Both the position numbers and the translations under genes were made by a program. The notes beneath the pieces are model-generated. The model worked only from the letters and a program-made list of their open reading frames with translations. It made no database searches and was not told the DNA's origin. This document shows positions 1 to 8,683 of a stretch of 64,000 nucleotides of DNA, one piece after another. The stretch is from Mangrovicoccus sp. HB161399 (GTDB lineage: Bacteria; Pseudomonadota; Alphaproteobacteria; Rhodobacterales; Rhodobacteraceae), in contig NZ_JAATVU010000008.1 of NCBI RefSeq assembly GCF_013184745.1, forward strand, positions 105,647-169,646, read 5' to 3'. Positions within the stretch are counted from its first letter, which is position 1. Each line of letters begins with the position of its first letter.

Positions 1-55
1 TCCAGGAATAATCCCCGCGGCCGATCCGCCAGAAATGCTGATGTGCGTCGATCAC
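1..55 (-). CDS. Amidohydrolase (lactonase-like), N-terminal fragment
   Basis: Only the first 18 codons lie in the window; the gene runs off the left edge. Reading from a GTG at 55 (minus strand), with a purine-rich AGAGGGG about 8 bases upstream, gives VIDAHQHFWRIGRGDYSW. The D-x-H-x-H-F-W pattern is the N-terminal metal-binding signature of amidohydrolase family 2, which includes L-fuconolactonase and related sugar lactonases. The gene is divergent from an aldo/keto reductase of the sugar 1-dehydrogenase type, so a lactonase acting on that enzyme's product is a reasonable inference. The substrate cannot be read from this fragment. Confidence 0.7.
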   Translation of the reverse strand, partial: MIDAHQHFWRIGRGDYSW

Positions 56-78
56 CGCGGAATCCCCTCTTGCCAGCG

Positions 79-102
79 ATTTGTACTAAATAATAACGTA
101 CA
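79..102. promoter_or_regulatory. Candidate GntR operator in divergent promoter
   Basis: An AT-rich island in GC-rich DNA sits between the divergent amidohydrolase and aldo/keto reductase genes. It contains a perfect inverted repeat TGTAC-N11-GTACA (82-102). The block ATTTGTACTAAATAATAA (79-96) closely matches ATTTGTACGAAATCATAA at 2071-2088, in front of the GntR gene and the ABC operon. Recurrence of such a block in two promoters of one locus suggests the binding site of the local GntR regulator. This is inference from sequence only. Confidence 0.5.
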
Positions 103-156
103 CCGCAGAGACGCCGTCAACCGGCAATTCCGCCGGGAGGGCGCAGGGAGGCCGAC

Positions 157-1122
157 ATGAAGACCCGCCGCATCGGACGGACCGGGCTGGAGGTGACCGA
201 GATCGCCTTCGGCTGCGCCAGCATCGGAAATCTCTACCGCGAGACCACGGAGGCGGAGGCCGCCGCCGTGCTCGACGCCGCCTGGGGGGCCGGCATCCGC
301 TATTTCGACACTGCGCCGCATTACGGCCGCGGCCTCTCGGAACTGCGGCTGGGCCGGTTCCTCGCCGGCAGGCCCGGCACCGTGGTCTCCACCAAGGCCG
401 GACGGCTGCTGTCGCCCGCAAGGGCGCCGATCGACGAGGCCGACGGCTATGTCCGTCCGGCGCAGAACGACATGCGCTACGACTATTCCGGCGACGGGAT
501 CGAGGAGAGCCTGGAGCAGAGCTGCGAACGGCTCGGGCGGAGCGGCATCGACATCCTCTATGTCCACGACATCGGCGAGTACACCCATGGCCCGGCCAAT
601 GCCGCGCATATGGAGGCCTTCCTCGGCTCGGGCTATGCGCGGCTGCGGCGGCTGAAGGAGCAGGGGCGGATCCATGCCTTCGGGCTGGGCGTGAACGAGA
701 ACGAGATCTGCCTCGCGGTGATGCGCGAAGCCGGGCCGCTCGACGTCATCCTGCTGGCCGGGCGGCTGACCCTGCTCGACCGCTCCGCGGAGGCCGGACT
801 AGTCCCGGCCTGCCGCGAGGCCGGCACCAGCCTGGTGCTGGGCGGCGTGTTCAATTCGGGCATCCTCGCCACAGGCCCGGTGCCGGGGGCCACCTACGAC
901 TACGGGCCTGCGCCGCAGGAGGTGCTGGACCGCGTGGCGGCGCTGCAGGCGCGGGCCGAAGCGGAGGGGCTGCCGCTGGCCACCGCCGCGCTGCATTTCG
1001 CGCTGCGCCATCCGGCGGCAGCCTCCGTGCTGCTCGGAACGGCGAAACCGTCGAGCCTGCAGCGCAATCTCGACGCGCTGGCGGCGGCCTTTCCGGCGGA
1101 TGCGGAGGCGCTGCTGGCCTGA
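157..1122 (+). CDS. Aldo/keto reductase (sugar 1-dehydrogenase type)
   Basis: A 321-residue cytosolic NAD(P)-dependent oxidoreductase of the aldo/keto reductase superfamily, close to D-threo-aldose (L-fucose) 1-dehydrogenases. The N terminus (RRIGRTGLEVTEIAFGCA) is typical of the group. The catalytic tetrad is visible as D51, Y56 (in FDTAPHYGRG), K80 and H137. The start ATG has an AGGGAG ribosome site 7 bases upstream. Family members oxidise aldoses such as L-fucose, L-galactose or D-arabinose to lactones. The divergent amidohydrolase could then open the lactone. The gene ends 3 bases before the convergent GntR gene. Sugar specificity is not determined by anything visible here. Confidence 0.85.
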   Translation: MKTRRIGRTGLEVTEIAFGCASIGNLYRETTEAEAAAVLDAAWGAGIRYFDTAPHYGRGLSELRLGRFLAGRPGTVVSTKAGRLLSPARAPIDEADGYVRPAQNDMRYDYSGDGIEESLEQSCERLGRSGIDILYVHDIGEYTHGPANAAHMEAFLGSGYARLRRLKEQGRIHAFGLGVNENEICLAVMREAGPLDVILLAGRLTLLDRSAEAGLVPACREAGTSLVLGGVFNSGILATGPVPGATYDYGPAPQEVLDRVAALQARAEAEGLPLATAALHFALRHPAAASVLLGTAKPSSLQRNLDALAAAFPADAEALLA

Positions 1123-1125
1123 GCG

Positions 1126-2028
1126 TCAGGCCAGCTCGTGATGGCGCAGCGAGGACAGCAGCGTCGTCTTCGAGGTGCGCAGGTGGCGTTTCGCGGCCTC
1201 CTGCGCTGCCTCGGCATCGCGCGCCTCCAGCGCGTCGATGATCGCCAGGTGCTCGCCGATGGCGGCGGCGTTGCGGGCCTTCTCCTCGGTCTTGTCCCAC
1301 ATGTAGTGGTAGTGGAAGATCAGCGAGATGACCTTCTGGAACTCCGCGGTGAAGCGGTTCTTCACCACCGAGCTGATCGCCTGGTGGAAGCGTTCGTCGA
1401 GCTTCGAGAACTCGTGGAAATCGGTCTCGATCTCGCGCTGCAGCCGCAGATGGGCCTCGCGCAGCGCGGCCAGCGCCGCCCAGACCGGGTGATCCACAGG
1501 CGCCTCGGCCACCCGCGCCACGGCGTTCAGCTCCAGCACGCAGCGGAAATCCGACAGCTCGATGGCGAAGTCGCGGGTGAAGCCCAGCAGCATCCACCCC
1601 CCCTGCGGCCGCCGCGACACCAGGCCGAAACGGCTGAGCCCGGCGAGGAACTCCTTCAGCTCGTGCTGCGGGACGCCGAAATTGCGCGACAGTTCCGCCA
1701 CCGAAAGCGGCGTTCCCGCCGGCACGTCGAAGCGCAGCACCCAGTCCAGGAAGCGCTGCTCCAGGTCGCCCGTGCCGCCCGCCTGCTTCTGCACGTCGAT
1801 CCGGTCCGAGGCCCGCGGCGCGCGCAGCAGCAGCTTCTCCCGGCCCGACCAGGCCAGCAGCTCCTCTTCCTCCATCCGCGCCAGGCAGCGGCGGATGATC
1901 GTGCGGCTGACCCCGGCAAGCTCCGCCAGGCGGGTTTCGGACGGCATGGCGGCAGAGGGCGGCAGCGTCCCGCAATAATCGAGGATTTGGTTGTAGGCCT
2001 CGCGGAACCGCGTGTCGCTGCGTGCCAT
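1126..2028 (-). CDS. GntR family transcriptional regulator (FCD-type)
   Basis: A 300-residue regulator with an N-terminal winged helix-turn-helix (about residues 5-75, including SETRLAELAGVSRTIIRRCL) and a helical C-terminal half whose FRCVLELNAVARVA and HQAISSVVKN segments fit the FCD ligand-binding domain. The linker (about 75-130) is longer than in most FadR-type proteins and contains a second helix-turn-helix-like stretch (LSVAELSRNFGVPQHELKEFL), so it may be a two-HTH variant. Start ATG with AAGGAGA upstream. It is divergent from the sugar ABC operon and convergent with the aldo/keto reductase. Two AT-rich candidate operators lie just upstream and a third in front of the reductase, so it probably represses the locus in the absence of a sugar acid. 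Confidence 0.9.
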   Translation of the reverse strand: MARSDTRFREAYNQILDYCGTLPPSAAMPSETRLAELAGVSRTIIRRCLARMEEEELLAWSGREKLLLRAPRASDRIDVQKQAGGTGDLEQRFLDWVLRFDVPAGTPLSVAELSRNFGVPQHELKEFLAGLSRFGLVSRRPQGGWMLLGFTRDFAIELSDFRCVLELNAVARVAEAPVDHPVWAALAALREAHLRLQREIETDFHEFSKLDERFHQAISSVVKNRFTAEFQKVISLIFHYHYMWDKTEEKARNAAAIGEHLAIIDALEARDAEAAQEAAKRHLRTSKTTLLSSLRHHELA

Positions 2029-2070
2029 GGTCGTCTCCTTCTGCTGTCCCGCGGAGCCCCGCGGAACGGT

Positions 2071-2138
2071 ATTTGTACGAAATCATAAAAAACCATTGAC
2101 GGGAATCAAAGAGCCTTTTTATGTTTCAAATAATAAAA
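2071..2138. promoter_or_regulatory. Candidate GntR operators upstream of ABC operon
   Basis: The intergenic region between the GntR gene and the permease holds two copies of an AT-rich motif: ATTTGTACGAAATCATAAAA (2071-2090) and a weaker TTATGTTTCAAATAATAAAA (2119-2138). They share the pattern TGT-N4-AAAT-N-ATAA with the copy at 79-98. The second copy ends 24 bases before the permease ATG, overlapping the likely leader, as expected for a repressor site. Confidence 0.5.
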
Positions 2139-2161
2139 AACAGCATGCGAAAGGGAGGCGC

Positions 2162-3205
2162 ATGACCTTGGCATTCAGACCCGCCGCAATGACCGGCGCG
2201 CGCGGCCCCGCGGCCGTCGCCCGCGTGCTGCCCGATGCGGCGAAGCTCCACCGCCTGTCCGCACTCGCGACGCTGTTCCTGCTGGTCATCGGCTTCGCGC
2301 TGGCCAGCCCGGCCTTCTTCTCGGTGAACAACGGGCTGACGATCCTCTTGCAGACCTCGGTGATCGGGCTTCTGGGCATCGGCATGACCATGGTGATCAT
2401 CACCGGCGGCATCGACCTGTCGGTGGGCTCGGTCCTGGCGCTGTCCGGGGTGGCCTCAGGCATGGCGATCAAGGCGGGCGTCCCGGTTGCGCCCGGCATG
2501 GCCTTCGGGGTGCTCGTCGGCGCGGCCTGCGGCGCGGTCAACGGGCTGATCGTCACGAAGATGCGCATCCCGCCCTTCGTCGCCACGCTCGGCATGATGC
2601 TGATGGCGCGCGGGCTGGCGCTTCAGCTGACCGGCGCGGCGCCGATCTCGCAGCTGGGCGAGGCCTTCGGACGGCTCGGCAACGGCGCGCTCTTCCGCAT
2701 CGTCGAGATGCGCCCGAACGGCTTTCCCAAGGTGGTCTTCCCCGGCATCCCCTACCCGGCGATCGTCCTGCTGGTCGTCGCCATCGCGGCCGCCTACATC
2801 CTGCGCCGCCGCCAGATCGGCCGCCACATCTATGCCACCGGCTCCAACGAGGAGGCCGCCCGGCTGTCCGGCGTGCGGGTCGACCGGGCCAAGCTCTATG
2901 CCTATGCCATGTCGGGCGCGCTCGCCGGGCTTGCAGGCATCGTGCTGATGTCGCGGCTCGTCACCGCGCAGCCCAGCGAGGGCGTGATGTACGAGCTCGA
3001 CGCCATCGCGGCGGCGGTGATCGGCGGCGCGTCGCTCTCGGGCGGGGTCGGCACCGTTCCCGGCACGATGATCGGCGCCTTCATCATCGGCATCCTGCGC
3101 AACGGCCTGAACATGGCCGGCGTCTCGGCCTTCATCCAGCAGATCGTCATCGGCGCCGTCGTGATCGCCGCGGTCTGGATCGACCATATCCGCAACCGGC
3201 CCTGA
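2162..3205 (+). CDS. Sugar ABC transporter permease (RbsC-like)
   Basis: A 347-residue inner-membrane permease of the ribose/xylose (BPD_transp_2) family. At least eight hydrophobic segments are visible. The stretch GMTMVIITGGIDLSVGSVLAL (first 20 residues shown as GMTMVIITGGIDLSVGSVLA) is the family hallmark, and the EAARLSGVRVDRAKLYAYA loop is the predicted contact with the ATPase. The open frame extends upstream to 2012, but the ATG at 2162 is chosen because AAGGGAGG lies directly before it and the upstream part is promoter DNA. It is the first gene of an operon with a binding protein, an ATPase and two catabolic enzymes. The order permease-binding protein-ATPase differs from the usual ribose order. 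Confidence 0.92.
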   Translation: MTLAFRPAAMTGARGPAAVARVLPDAAKLHRLSALATLFLLVIGFALASPAFFSVNNGLTILLQTSVIGLLGIGMTMVIITGGIDLSVGSVLALSGVASGMAIKAGVPVAPGMAFGVLVGAACGAVNGLIVTKMRIPPFVATLGMMLMARGLALQLTGAAPISQLGEAFGRLGNGALFRIVEMRPNGFPKVVFPGIPYPAIVLLVVAIAAAYILRRRQIGRHIYATGSNEEAARLSGVRVDRAKLYAYAMSGALAGLAGIVLMSRLVTAQPSEGVMYELDAIAAAVIGGASLSGGVGTVPGTMIGAFIIGILRNGLNMAGVSAFIQQIVIGAVVIAAVWIDHIRNRP

Positions 3206-3283
3206 GGCTGCGGAAGAACCGCGCCGGGACGCAGAAGCCCGGGCGCGGCGGAACAGGGAACCGTTTCCAAGGAGGAGAAACAC

Positions 3284-4222
3284 ATGCATCCGGTCAAGCT
3301 TGGACTTCTTGCATCATCGCTGGCCCTCTCGGCGGGACTGGCCCAGGCGGGCGAGATCGCGGTGATCGTCAAGACCACCAGCTCGAACTTCTGGCAGAAC
3401 GTCAACCGCGGCGCCGAAGCGGCCATCGCGGCCCAGTCCGAGCACACGTTCACCTTCGACGGCCCCGCCACCGAAAGCGCGGTCGCCGACCAGGTGAACC
3501 TGGTGGAGAACGCGATCAACCGCGGCGTCTCGGGCATCGTGCTGGCGCCGTCGGATCCCGAGGCCCTGGCCCCGGCCGTCAAGCGCGCCTACGAGGCCGC
3601 GATCCCGGTCGTGATCATCGACAGCAAGCTGGCCGACAGCGCCGAGGGCACCTACCAGTCCTTCCTGTCGACCGACAACTGCGCCGCCGGCGAGCAGGTC
3701 GCGCAGCGGATGATCGAGAAGGCCGGGACCGAGGGCAAGATCGCCATCATGTCCTATGTCGCGGGCGTCGGGTCCGAGATCGGCCGAGTCGGCTGCTTCT
3801 CCGACTACATCAAGGCCAATTCCAGCCTCGAGATCGTCGGCCCGCTCTATTCGCAGAGCCAGATGGCCAACGCGCTGAACCAGACCACCGACCTGCTGGC
3901 CGCGAACCCTGATCTGGTCGGCATCTTCGGCGCCAACGAGCCGACCGCGGTCGGCATGGGCCGCGCCATCGTCCAGGCCGGGAAGGCCGGCCAGCTCGTC
4001 GCGCTCGGCTTCGACGGCAACGAGGACCTGCAGCAATTCGTCCGCGACGGCGTGCTCGATGCGACCGCGGTGCAGGGCTCCTTCGCGATGGGCGAGAAGG
4101 GGATCGAGACCGTGATCAGCATCCTCAACGACGATCCGGTCGAGTCCTTCGTCAATACCGGCGTGGTGCTGGTCGACAAGTCGAACATCGACACCGACAC
4201 CGCGCAGAACGTCCTCTACTGA
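3284..4222 (+). CDS. Periplasmic sugar-binding protein (RbsB-like)
   Basis: A 312-residue substrate-binding protein of the type I periplasmic-binding (Peripla_BP_4) family. A cleavable signal peptide covers about residues 1-22 (ending AGLAQA). The mature start, GEIAVIVKTTSSNFWQNVNRGAEAA, is typical of the ribose/sugar-binding group (key residues within it: KTTSSNFW). Conserved pieces such as GIVLAPSDPEALAP and the DG-N hinge (LGFDGNEDL) are present. It has a strong ribosome site (GGAGGAG). It delivers substrate to the permease encoded just upstream. The ligand is probably a sugar, polyol or sugar acid linked to the downstream dehydrogenase and dehydratase. Confidence 0.92.
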   Translation: MHPVKLGLLASSLALSAGLAQAGEIAVIVKTTSSNFWQNVNRGAEAAIAAQSEHTFTFDGPATESAVADQVNLVENAINRGVSGIVLAPSDPEALAPAVKRAYEAAIPVVIIDSKLADSAEGTYQSFLSTDNCAAGEQVAQRMIEKAGTEGKIAIMSYVAGVGSEIGRVGCFSDYIKANSSLEIVGPLYSQSQMANALNQTTDLLAANPDLVGIFGANEPTAVGMGRAIVQAGKAGQLVALGFDGNEDLQQFVRDGVLDATAVQGSFAMGEKGIETVISILNDDPVESFVNTGVVLVDKSNIDTDTAQNVLY

Positions 4223-4292
4223 GCTCTCCCCCGGAGCAGGCAGGGGGCACCGCGTCCCCTGCCCTTGTCCCCTTGCGGCAGAAAGGCAGACC

Positions 4293-5072
4293 ATGGCCCG
4301 CCCTCCCCTCGTGGAACTGATCGACATCGAGAAGCATTTCGGCGGCGTGCGCGCGGTGGACCGCGTGTCGCTCGACCTCTGGCCGGGCGAAGTGGTCGGC
4401 GTGCTCGGCCACAACGGCGCGGGCAAGTCCTGCCTGATGCGCATCCTCTCCGGCGCGATGATGCCCTCGGCGGGCGAGATCCGGGTGAACGGCACGTCCA
4501 CCGTCTTCGACAGCCCCAATGACGCCCGGGATGCCGGGATCGAGACGATCTACCAGACGCTGGCGCTGGCCGACCACCTGGACGCCGCTGCGAACCTCTT
4601 CCTCGGGCGCGAGCTGAAGACCCGGTTCGGCAATCTCGACGACGCGCGGATGCTGGCGGAGGCCAGGACCGTGCTGGCCCGGCTCAACCCGAACTTCAAG
4701 AACCTGCGCGACCCGGTCTCGTCCCTGTCGGGCGGCCAGCGGCAGGTCATCGCCATCGCCCGCGCAATCTATTTCGACACCAAGATCCTGATCATGGACG
4801 AACCCACCGCCGCGCTCGGCCCCTCCGAGACCGCGATGGTCGCCGACCTGATCCGGCAGCTGCGCGACGAGGGCATCGGCATCTTCCTCGTCAGCCACGA
4901 CATGCATGACGTGTTCGAGCTCTGCGACCGCGTGGTGGTGATGAACAAGGGCCGGCTTGTCGGCGCGCATGCCATCCACGAGGTCTCGAAGGACGACGTG
5001 CTGAGCCTGATCGTCAAGGGCGAGCTGCCCGCCGACTGGTCGGCGCGCAACCTGGCGGAGGCGGCGCAATGA
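4293..5072 (+). CDS. Sugar ABC transporter ATPase (single domain)
   Basis: A 259-residue ABC ATPase. Visible motifs are Walker A (GHNGAGKS), the signature LSGGQRQ, Walker B (ILIMDEPTAALG) and the switch histidine in FLVSHDMHD. RbsA-type proteins usually have two fused ATPase domains (about 500 residues); this has one, as in the half-size ATPases of some alphaproteobacterial sugar importers, so it would act as a homodimer. The C-terminal tail is short, without a regulatory domain. Its stop overlaps the next start by ATGA (5069-5072), implying translational coupling to the dehydrogenase. Confidence 0.92.
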   Translation: MARPPLVELIDIEKHFGGVRAVDRVSLDLWPGEVVGVLGHNGAGKSCLMRILSGAMMPSAGEIRVNGTSTVFDSPNDARDAGIETIYQTLALADHLDAAANLFLGRELKTRFGNLDDARMLAEARTVLARLNPNFKNLRDPVSSLSGGQRQVIAIARAIYFDTKILIMDEPTAALGPSETAMVADLIRQLRDEGIGIFLVSHDMHDVFELCDRVVVMNKGRLVGAHAIHEVSKDDVLSLIVKGELPADWSARNLAEAAQ

Positions 5073-6079
5073 AGGATCTTGCAAGCGGCCTGATGGACTG
5101 CGGCCTCTGCGCGGCGCCGGGCCGGTTCGAGCTGGCCGCCCGCCCGCTTCCCGAGACCGCGCCGCCCGGATGGCGTCTGGTCGACATCGCCGCGATCGGC
5201 ATATGCGGCACGGACTACCACATCTTCGAGGGCAAGCACCCGTTCCTCGACTATCCGCGGGTGATCGGCCACGAGCTGTCGGGCCATCTGGCCGACGGGC
5301 CGGATGCCGGGACGCTGGTCGTGGTGAACCCCTATCTCTCCTGCGGCAGCTGCCGGGCCTGCCGGAAGGGCAAGCCGAATTGCTGCGCGGCGATCGAAGT
5401 GCTGGGCGTGCACCGCGACGGCGGCATGTGCGCCCGCATCGCGGTGCCCGAGGGCAATCTCTACCCGGCCGGAGGCCTGACTGCGGTACAGGCGGCGATG
5501 GTCGAGTTCCTCGCCATCGGCGCCCATGCCGTGGCGCGGTCGGGCATCGGCGAGGGCGACCGGGTGCTGGTCACCGGCGCCGGCCCGATCGGACTCGGCA
5601 CGGCGCTCTTCGCCCGCATCGCCGGGGCGGAGGTGCACCTGATGGACCTTTCGGAGCAGCGCCTTGCCACGGCGGAGCGGCTCTTCGGCTTCGGCCGGCT
5701 CCACCGCGCGGGCACGGACATCCTGAAAGGCGAGCTGGCCGAGGGCTTCGACACGGTCTTCGATGCCACCGGCAGCGCGAAGGCGATCGAGGCGGGCTTC
5801 CCGCTGGTCGCGCATGGCGGCTCCACCGTGCTGGTCAGCGTGGTGAAGGACGACATCGCCTTCTCCGACGCCGAGTTCCACAAGCGCGAGTCCCGCATCA
5901 TCGGCAGCCGCAACGCGCTGCGCGCCGATTTCGACCGGGTGATGGCGGCGATCCGCGGCGGGCAGATCCCGACGGAGGCCATCGCCTCGGAAATCCTGCC
6001 GCTTGCCGACCTGCCCTCCCGCTTCGCCGCGCTGGCCGCCGACCGCGGGGAGATCGTCAAGGTGCTGGTGACGCCATGA
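5069..6079 (+). CDS. Zinc-dependent dehydrogenase (LgoD-like)
   Basis: A 336-residue medium-chain dehydrogenase. Catalytic zinc ligands C46 (GICGTDYH) and H68-E69 (GHE) and the four structural zinc cysteines C92, C95, C98 and C106 are all present. The Rossmann motif is VTGAGPIGLG. The segments CRKGKPNCC, VLGVHRDGG and FSDAEFHKRESRIIGSRNA closely resemble the L-galactonate 5-dehydrogenase LgoD (YjjN) as recalled, so oxidation of an aldonate at C5 is the best guess. It overlaps both neighbours by ATGA. With the downstream altronate-type dehydratase it suggests an L-galactonate/uronate-like route. Assignment of the exact substrate is inference. Confidence 0.85.
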   Translation: MKDLASGLMDCGLCAAPGRFELAARPLPETAPPGWRLVDIAAIGICGTDYHIFEGKHPFLDYPRVIGHELSGHLADGPDAGTLVVVNPYLSCGSCRACRKGKPNCCAAIEVLGVHRDGGMCARIAVPEGNLYPAGGLTAVQAAMVEFLAIGAHAVARSGIGEGDRVLVTGAGPIGLGTALFARIAGAEVHLMDLSEQRLATAERLFGFGRLHRAGTDILKGELAEGFDTVFDATGSAKAIEAGFPLVAHGGSTVLVSVVKDDIAFSDAEFHKRESRIIGSRNALRADFDRVMAAIRGGQIPTEAIASEILPLADLPSRFAALAADRGEIVKVLVTP

Positions 6080-7602
6080 AGGACCTGTCCGAACGCCCCT
6101 ATGCACTGCATCTCCACTCCGGGGACAACGTGCTCGTCGCGCTGCGCGCCGTCCCCGCGGGAATGGCCCTGCCGGGAGGGCTGTCCGCGGCAGAGCCCAT
6201 TCCCGCGGGGCACAAGATCGCCCGCACGGCAATCGCCCCCGGCGAGGCCGTGCGCAAGTACGGCCAGATCATCGGCGCCGCGACGCAGCCGATCGCGCCG
6301 GGCGCCCATGTGCATGTCCAGAACCTCGGCATGGGCGCGCACAAGCAGGATTACGGCTTCGGCTCCGCCGCCCGCGCGCTGCCCCCGGCCGAGTCCGCGG
6401 CGGGCTTCTTCGGCTACCGCCGCCCCTCCGGCCGGATCGGCACGCGCAACTACATCGGCATCCTGACGACGGTGAACTGCGCGGGTTCGGTCGCCCGCTT
6501 CATCGCCGAGGCGGCGGCGCGCGCGGGGCTGCTCGACGCCTTCCCGAATGTCGACGGCATCGTGCCCGTCGTGCACGGCTCGGGCTGCGGCATGTCCGGC
6601 AAGGGCGAGGGCTACGACACGCTGTTCCGCACGCTGGCGGGCTACGGGCGCAACCCGAATTTCGGCGCGATCCTGATGGTCGGGCTCGGCTGCGAGGTGA
6701 TGCAGATCCCCGATCTCGTCGACCGCGAGGCGATGAAGGACAGCGACCGCTTCCGGTTCATGACGATCCAGCACGAGGGCGGCACCCGTGCCACGGTGGA
6801 GCGCGGCCTCGCCATCCTGCGGGAGCTTGCCGCCGCGGCGGACCAGGCCCGCCGCGCGCCCGCCCCAGCCTCGGCGCTGGTGCTGGGCATGCAATGCGGC
6901 GGCTCGGACGGCTATTCCGGCATCACAGCCAACCCGGCGCTCGGCCATGCCTCGGACCTGCTGGTGCGCCAGGGCGGCATCTCGATCCTGTCGGAAACCT
7001 CGGAAATCTACGGCGCCGAGCACCTGCTGACCCGCCGCGCCGCCGACGAGGCCACCGGGCGCAAGCTGGTCGATCTCATCGACTGGTGGGAGGACTACAC
7101 CGCGCGGAATTTCGGAGAGATGGACAACAACCCCTCGCCCGGCAACAAGCGCGGCGGGCTGACCACGATCCTGGAAAAGTCGCTCGGCGCCGTCGCCAAG
7201 GGCGGCACCGCGCCGCTTTCGGGCGTCTACAAATATGCCGAGCCGATCGGCAGCCCCGGCTTCGCCTTCATGGACAGCCCCGGCTACGACCCCTGCTCGG
7301 TCACCGGGCAGACGGCCTCGGGCGCCAACCTGATCGCCTTCACCACCGGCCGCGGCAGCGTCTCGGGCTACCAGCCGGTGCCCTGCCTGAAGATCGCCTC
7401 GAACACCCTGCTGTGGAAGCGGATGGAACCCGACATGGACGTCAATTGCGGCGACATCCTCGACGGCACCGGCATCGAGGAGAAGGGGCAGGAAATCTTC
7501 GCCGCGCTGCTGCGCGTCGCCTCGGGCGAGCGCACCAAGAGCGAGGCGCAGGGCTTCGGCGCGGTGGAATTCGTGCCTTGGCAGATCGGCGCGGTGATGT
7601 AG
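6076..7602 (+). CDS. UxaA/GarD-family sugar-acid dehydratase
   Basis: A 508-residue member of the altronate/galactarate dehydratase family. An N-terminal SAF domain (about residues 8-95, with GEAVRKYGQIIGAA) is followed by the large catalytic part starting at YRRPSGRIGTRNYIGILTTV. Family marks such as VHGSGCGMSG, LGCEVMQIP, MQCGGSDGYSGITANP and MDNNPSPGNKRGGLTTI are all visible. These enzymes are iron-dependent and give 2-keto-3-deoxy acids. The frame is open far upstream, but the ATG at 6076 overlaps the dehydrogenase stop (ATGA) and gives the normal family start. It is the last gene of the operon. If the dehydrogenase makes a keto-acid, a reductase such as UxaB would still be needed and is not in the window. 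Confidence 0.9.
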   Translation: MKDLSERPYALHLHSGDNVLVALRAVPAGMALPGGLSAAEPIPAGHKIARTAIAPGEAVRKYGQIIGAATQPIAPGAHVHVQNLGMGAHKQDYGFGSAARALPPAESAAGFFGYRRPSGRIGTRNYIGILTTVNCAGSVARFIAEAAARAGLLDAFPNVDGIVPVVHGSGCGMSGKGEGYDTLFRTLAGYGRNPNFGAILMVGLGCEVMQIPDLVDREAMKDSDRFRFMTIQHEGGTRATVERGLAILRELAAAADQARRAPAPASALVLGMQCGGSDGYSGITANPALGHASDLLVRQGGISILSETSEIYGAEHLLTRRAADEATGRKLVDLIDWWEDYTARNFGEMDNNPSPGNKRGGLTTILEKSLGAVAKGGTAPLSGVYKYAEPIGSPGFAFMDSPGYDPCSVTGQTASGANLIAFTTGRGSVSGYQPVPCLKIASNTLLWKRMEPDMDVNCGDILDGTGIEEKGQEIFAALLRVASGERTKSEAQGFGAVEFVPWQIGAVM

Positions 7603-7619
7603 CCCCCCGCCGCGGCGGC

Positions 7620-8660
7620 TCAGGGCAGGTTCTCGGCGAAATAGATGTCGAGCTTCAGCGGCTTCGGCGCTCCGCCGGGCGCGGCGATGCAGTCGATGGC
7701 GCGCGACAGCAGCATGTCCGGGTCCTGGTCGAAGATCGCGTCCATCGTTCCCTCCAGAACGGCGCGGCGCGTGTCGGCCGTCAGCCCGTGGCCGATCAGC
7801 ACGACATCCTCGCGGCCGCGCTCCTTCAATGCCCGGGTGATCCCGCCGGAAGAACCGCCGACATTGTAGATCCCCGCCAGGTCCGGCGCCTGGCCGAGCA
7901 GCGCCAGCGTGTGGCGGTAGTTCTCGCCGGCATCGTCATGGCCCTCGCGCAGCCCCACCAGCCGCAGCTGCGGGAACAGCTCCTCGCGGATGCTGAGGAA
8001 GCCCGCCTCGCGCTCGGAATGCGCGCGGTAGTGGCGCGAGCCCGCCACCAGCGCCACCGCCCCCTCGCGCCGCTGCGCCAGCCGCCCGATCAGCAGCCCC
8101 GCCGTGCGCCCGGCGGCGCGGTTGTCCATGCCGACATGCGGGATCCCCGGCAGGCTGCCCAGATCCGACACGATGGTCACCAGCCGCGTCCCCGCCGCCG
8201 CCAGCTCCGCGGCCGCCTCGCGCACCACCGGATGCTCGATCGCGAAGAAGGCGATCCCGTCCGCCCAGCCCGCATTGCGCCGCAGCGCCGCCGCCAGCGC
8301 CCGCGCGTCGAAGCTCTCGATGAAGAAGCAGCGCAGCACCGGGTCGTTGCTGCCGCGCCGCTCCGCCAGGGCGCGCAGCCGCCCGCCCAGCAGGCGCAGG
8401 TAGGGGTTGGTGCCCGCAGGCAGCAGGACCACGATGTTGGGCGGCCGCGCGCCCTCCAGCTCGGCTTCCTCGCCCGCCGCGAGGAAGCCGAGCTCTCGCG
8501 CCGCCTCCAGCACGCGGCGGCGCGTCCGCTCCTTGACGCCCTTGCGGCGGTTCAGCACCCGGTCGACCGTCGCCAGCGACACCCCGGCCCGGGCCGCGAC
8601 ATCGGCCTGCTGCGGGCGGGCACCGTCCGGCACATCCCCATCCTTTTCCATCAAACCCAT
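7620..8660 (-). CDS. LacI family transcriptional regulator
   Basis: A 346-residue repressor. The N-terminal helix-turn-helix reads ADVAARAGVSLATVDRVLNRR followed by the hinge region (VLEAARELGFLA). The rest is a type I periplasmic-binding-like effector domain (YNVGGSSGGITRAL and IGHGLTADTR near the end). VDRVLNRR instead of VSRVLN is typical of the subgroup of RbsB-like LacI proteins in alphaproteobacteria. The ATG at 8660 is used; a TTG at 8663 and an ATG at 8651 are alternatives, and none has a strong ribosome site. It is divergent from the TRAP operon, with a TTGACGGA inverted repeat between them, so it probably controls that operon and itself in response to the transported sugar acid. Confidence 0.9.
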   Translation of the reverse strand: MGLMEKDGDVPDGARPQQADVAARAGVSLATVDRVLNRRKGVKERTRRRVLEAARELGFLAAGEEAELEGARPPNIVVLLPAGTNPYLRLLGGRLRALAERRGSNDPVLRCFFIESFDARALAAALRRNAGWADGIAFFAIEHPVVREAAAELAAAGTRLVTIVSDLGSLPGIPHVGMDNRAAGRTAGLLIGRLAQRREGAVALVAGSRHYRAHSEREAGFLSIREELFPQLRLVGLREGHDDAGENYRHTLALLGQAPDLAGIYNVGGSSGGITRALKERGREDVVLIGHGLTADTRRAVLEGTMDAIFDQDPDMLLSRAIDCIAAPGGAPKPLKLDIYFAENLP

Positions 8661-8683
8661 CAAAACCCGTCATGCCGTTTTCT

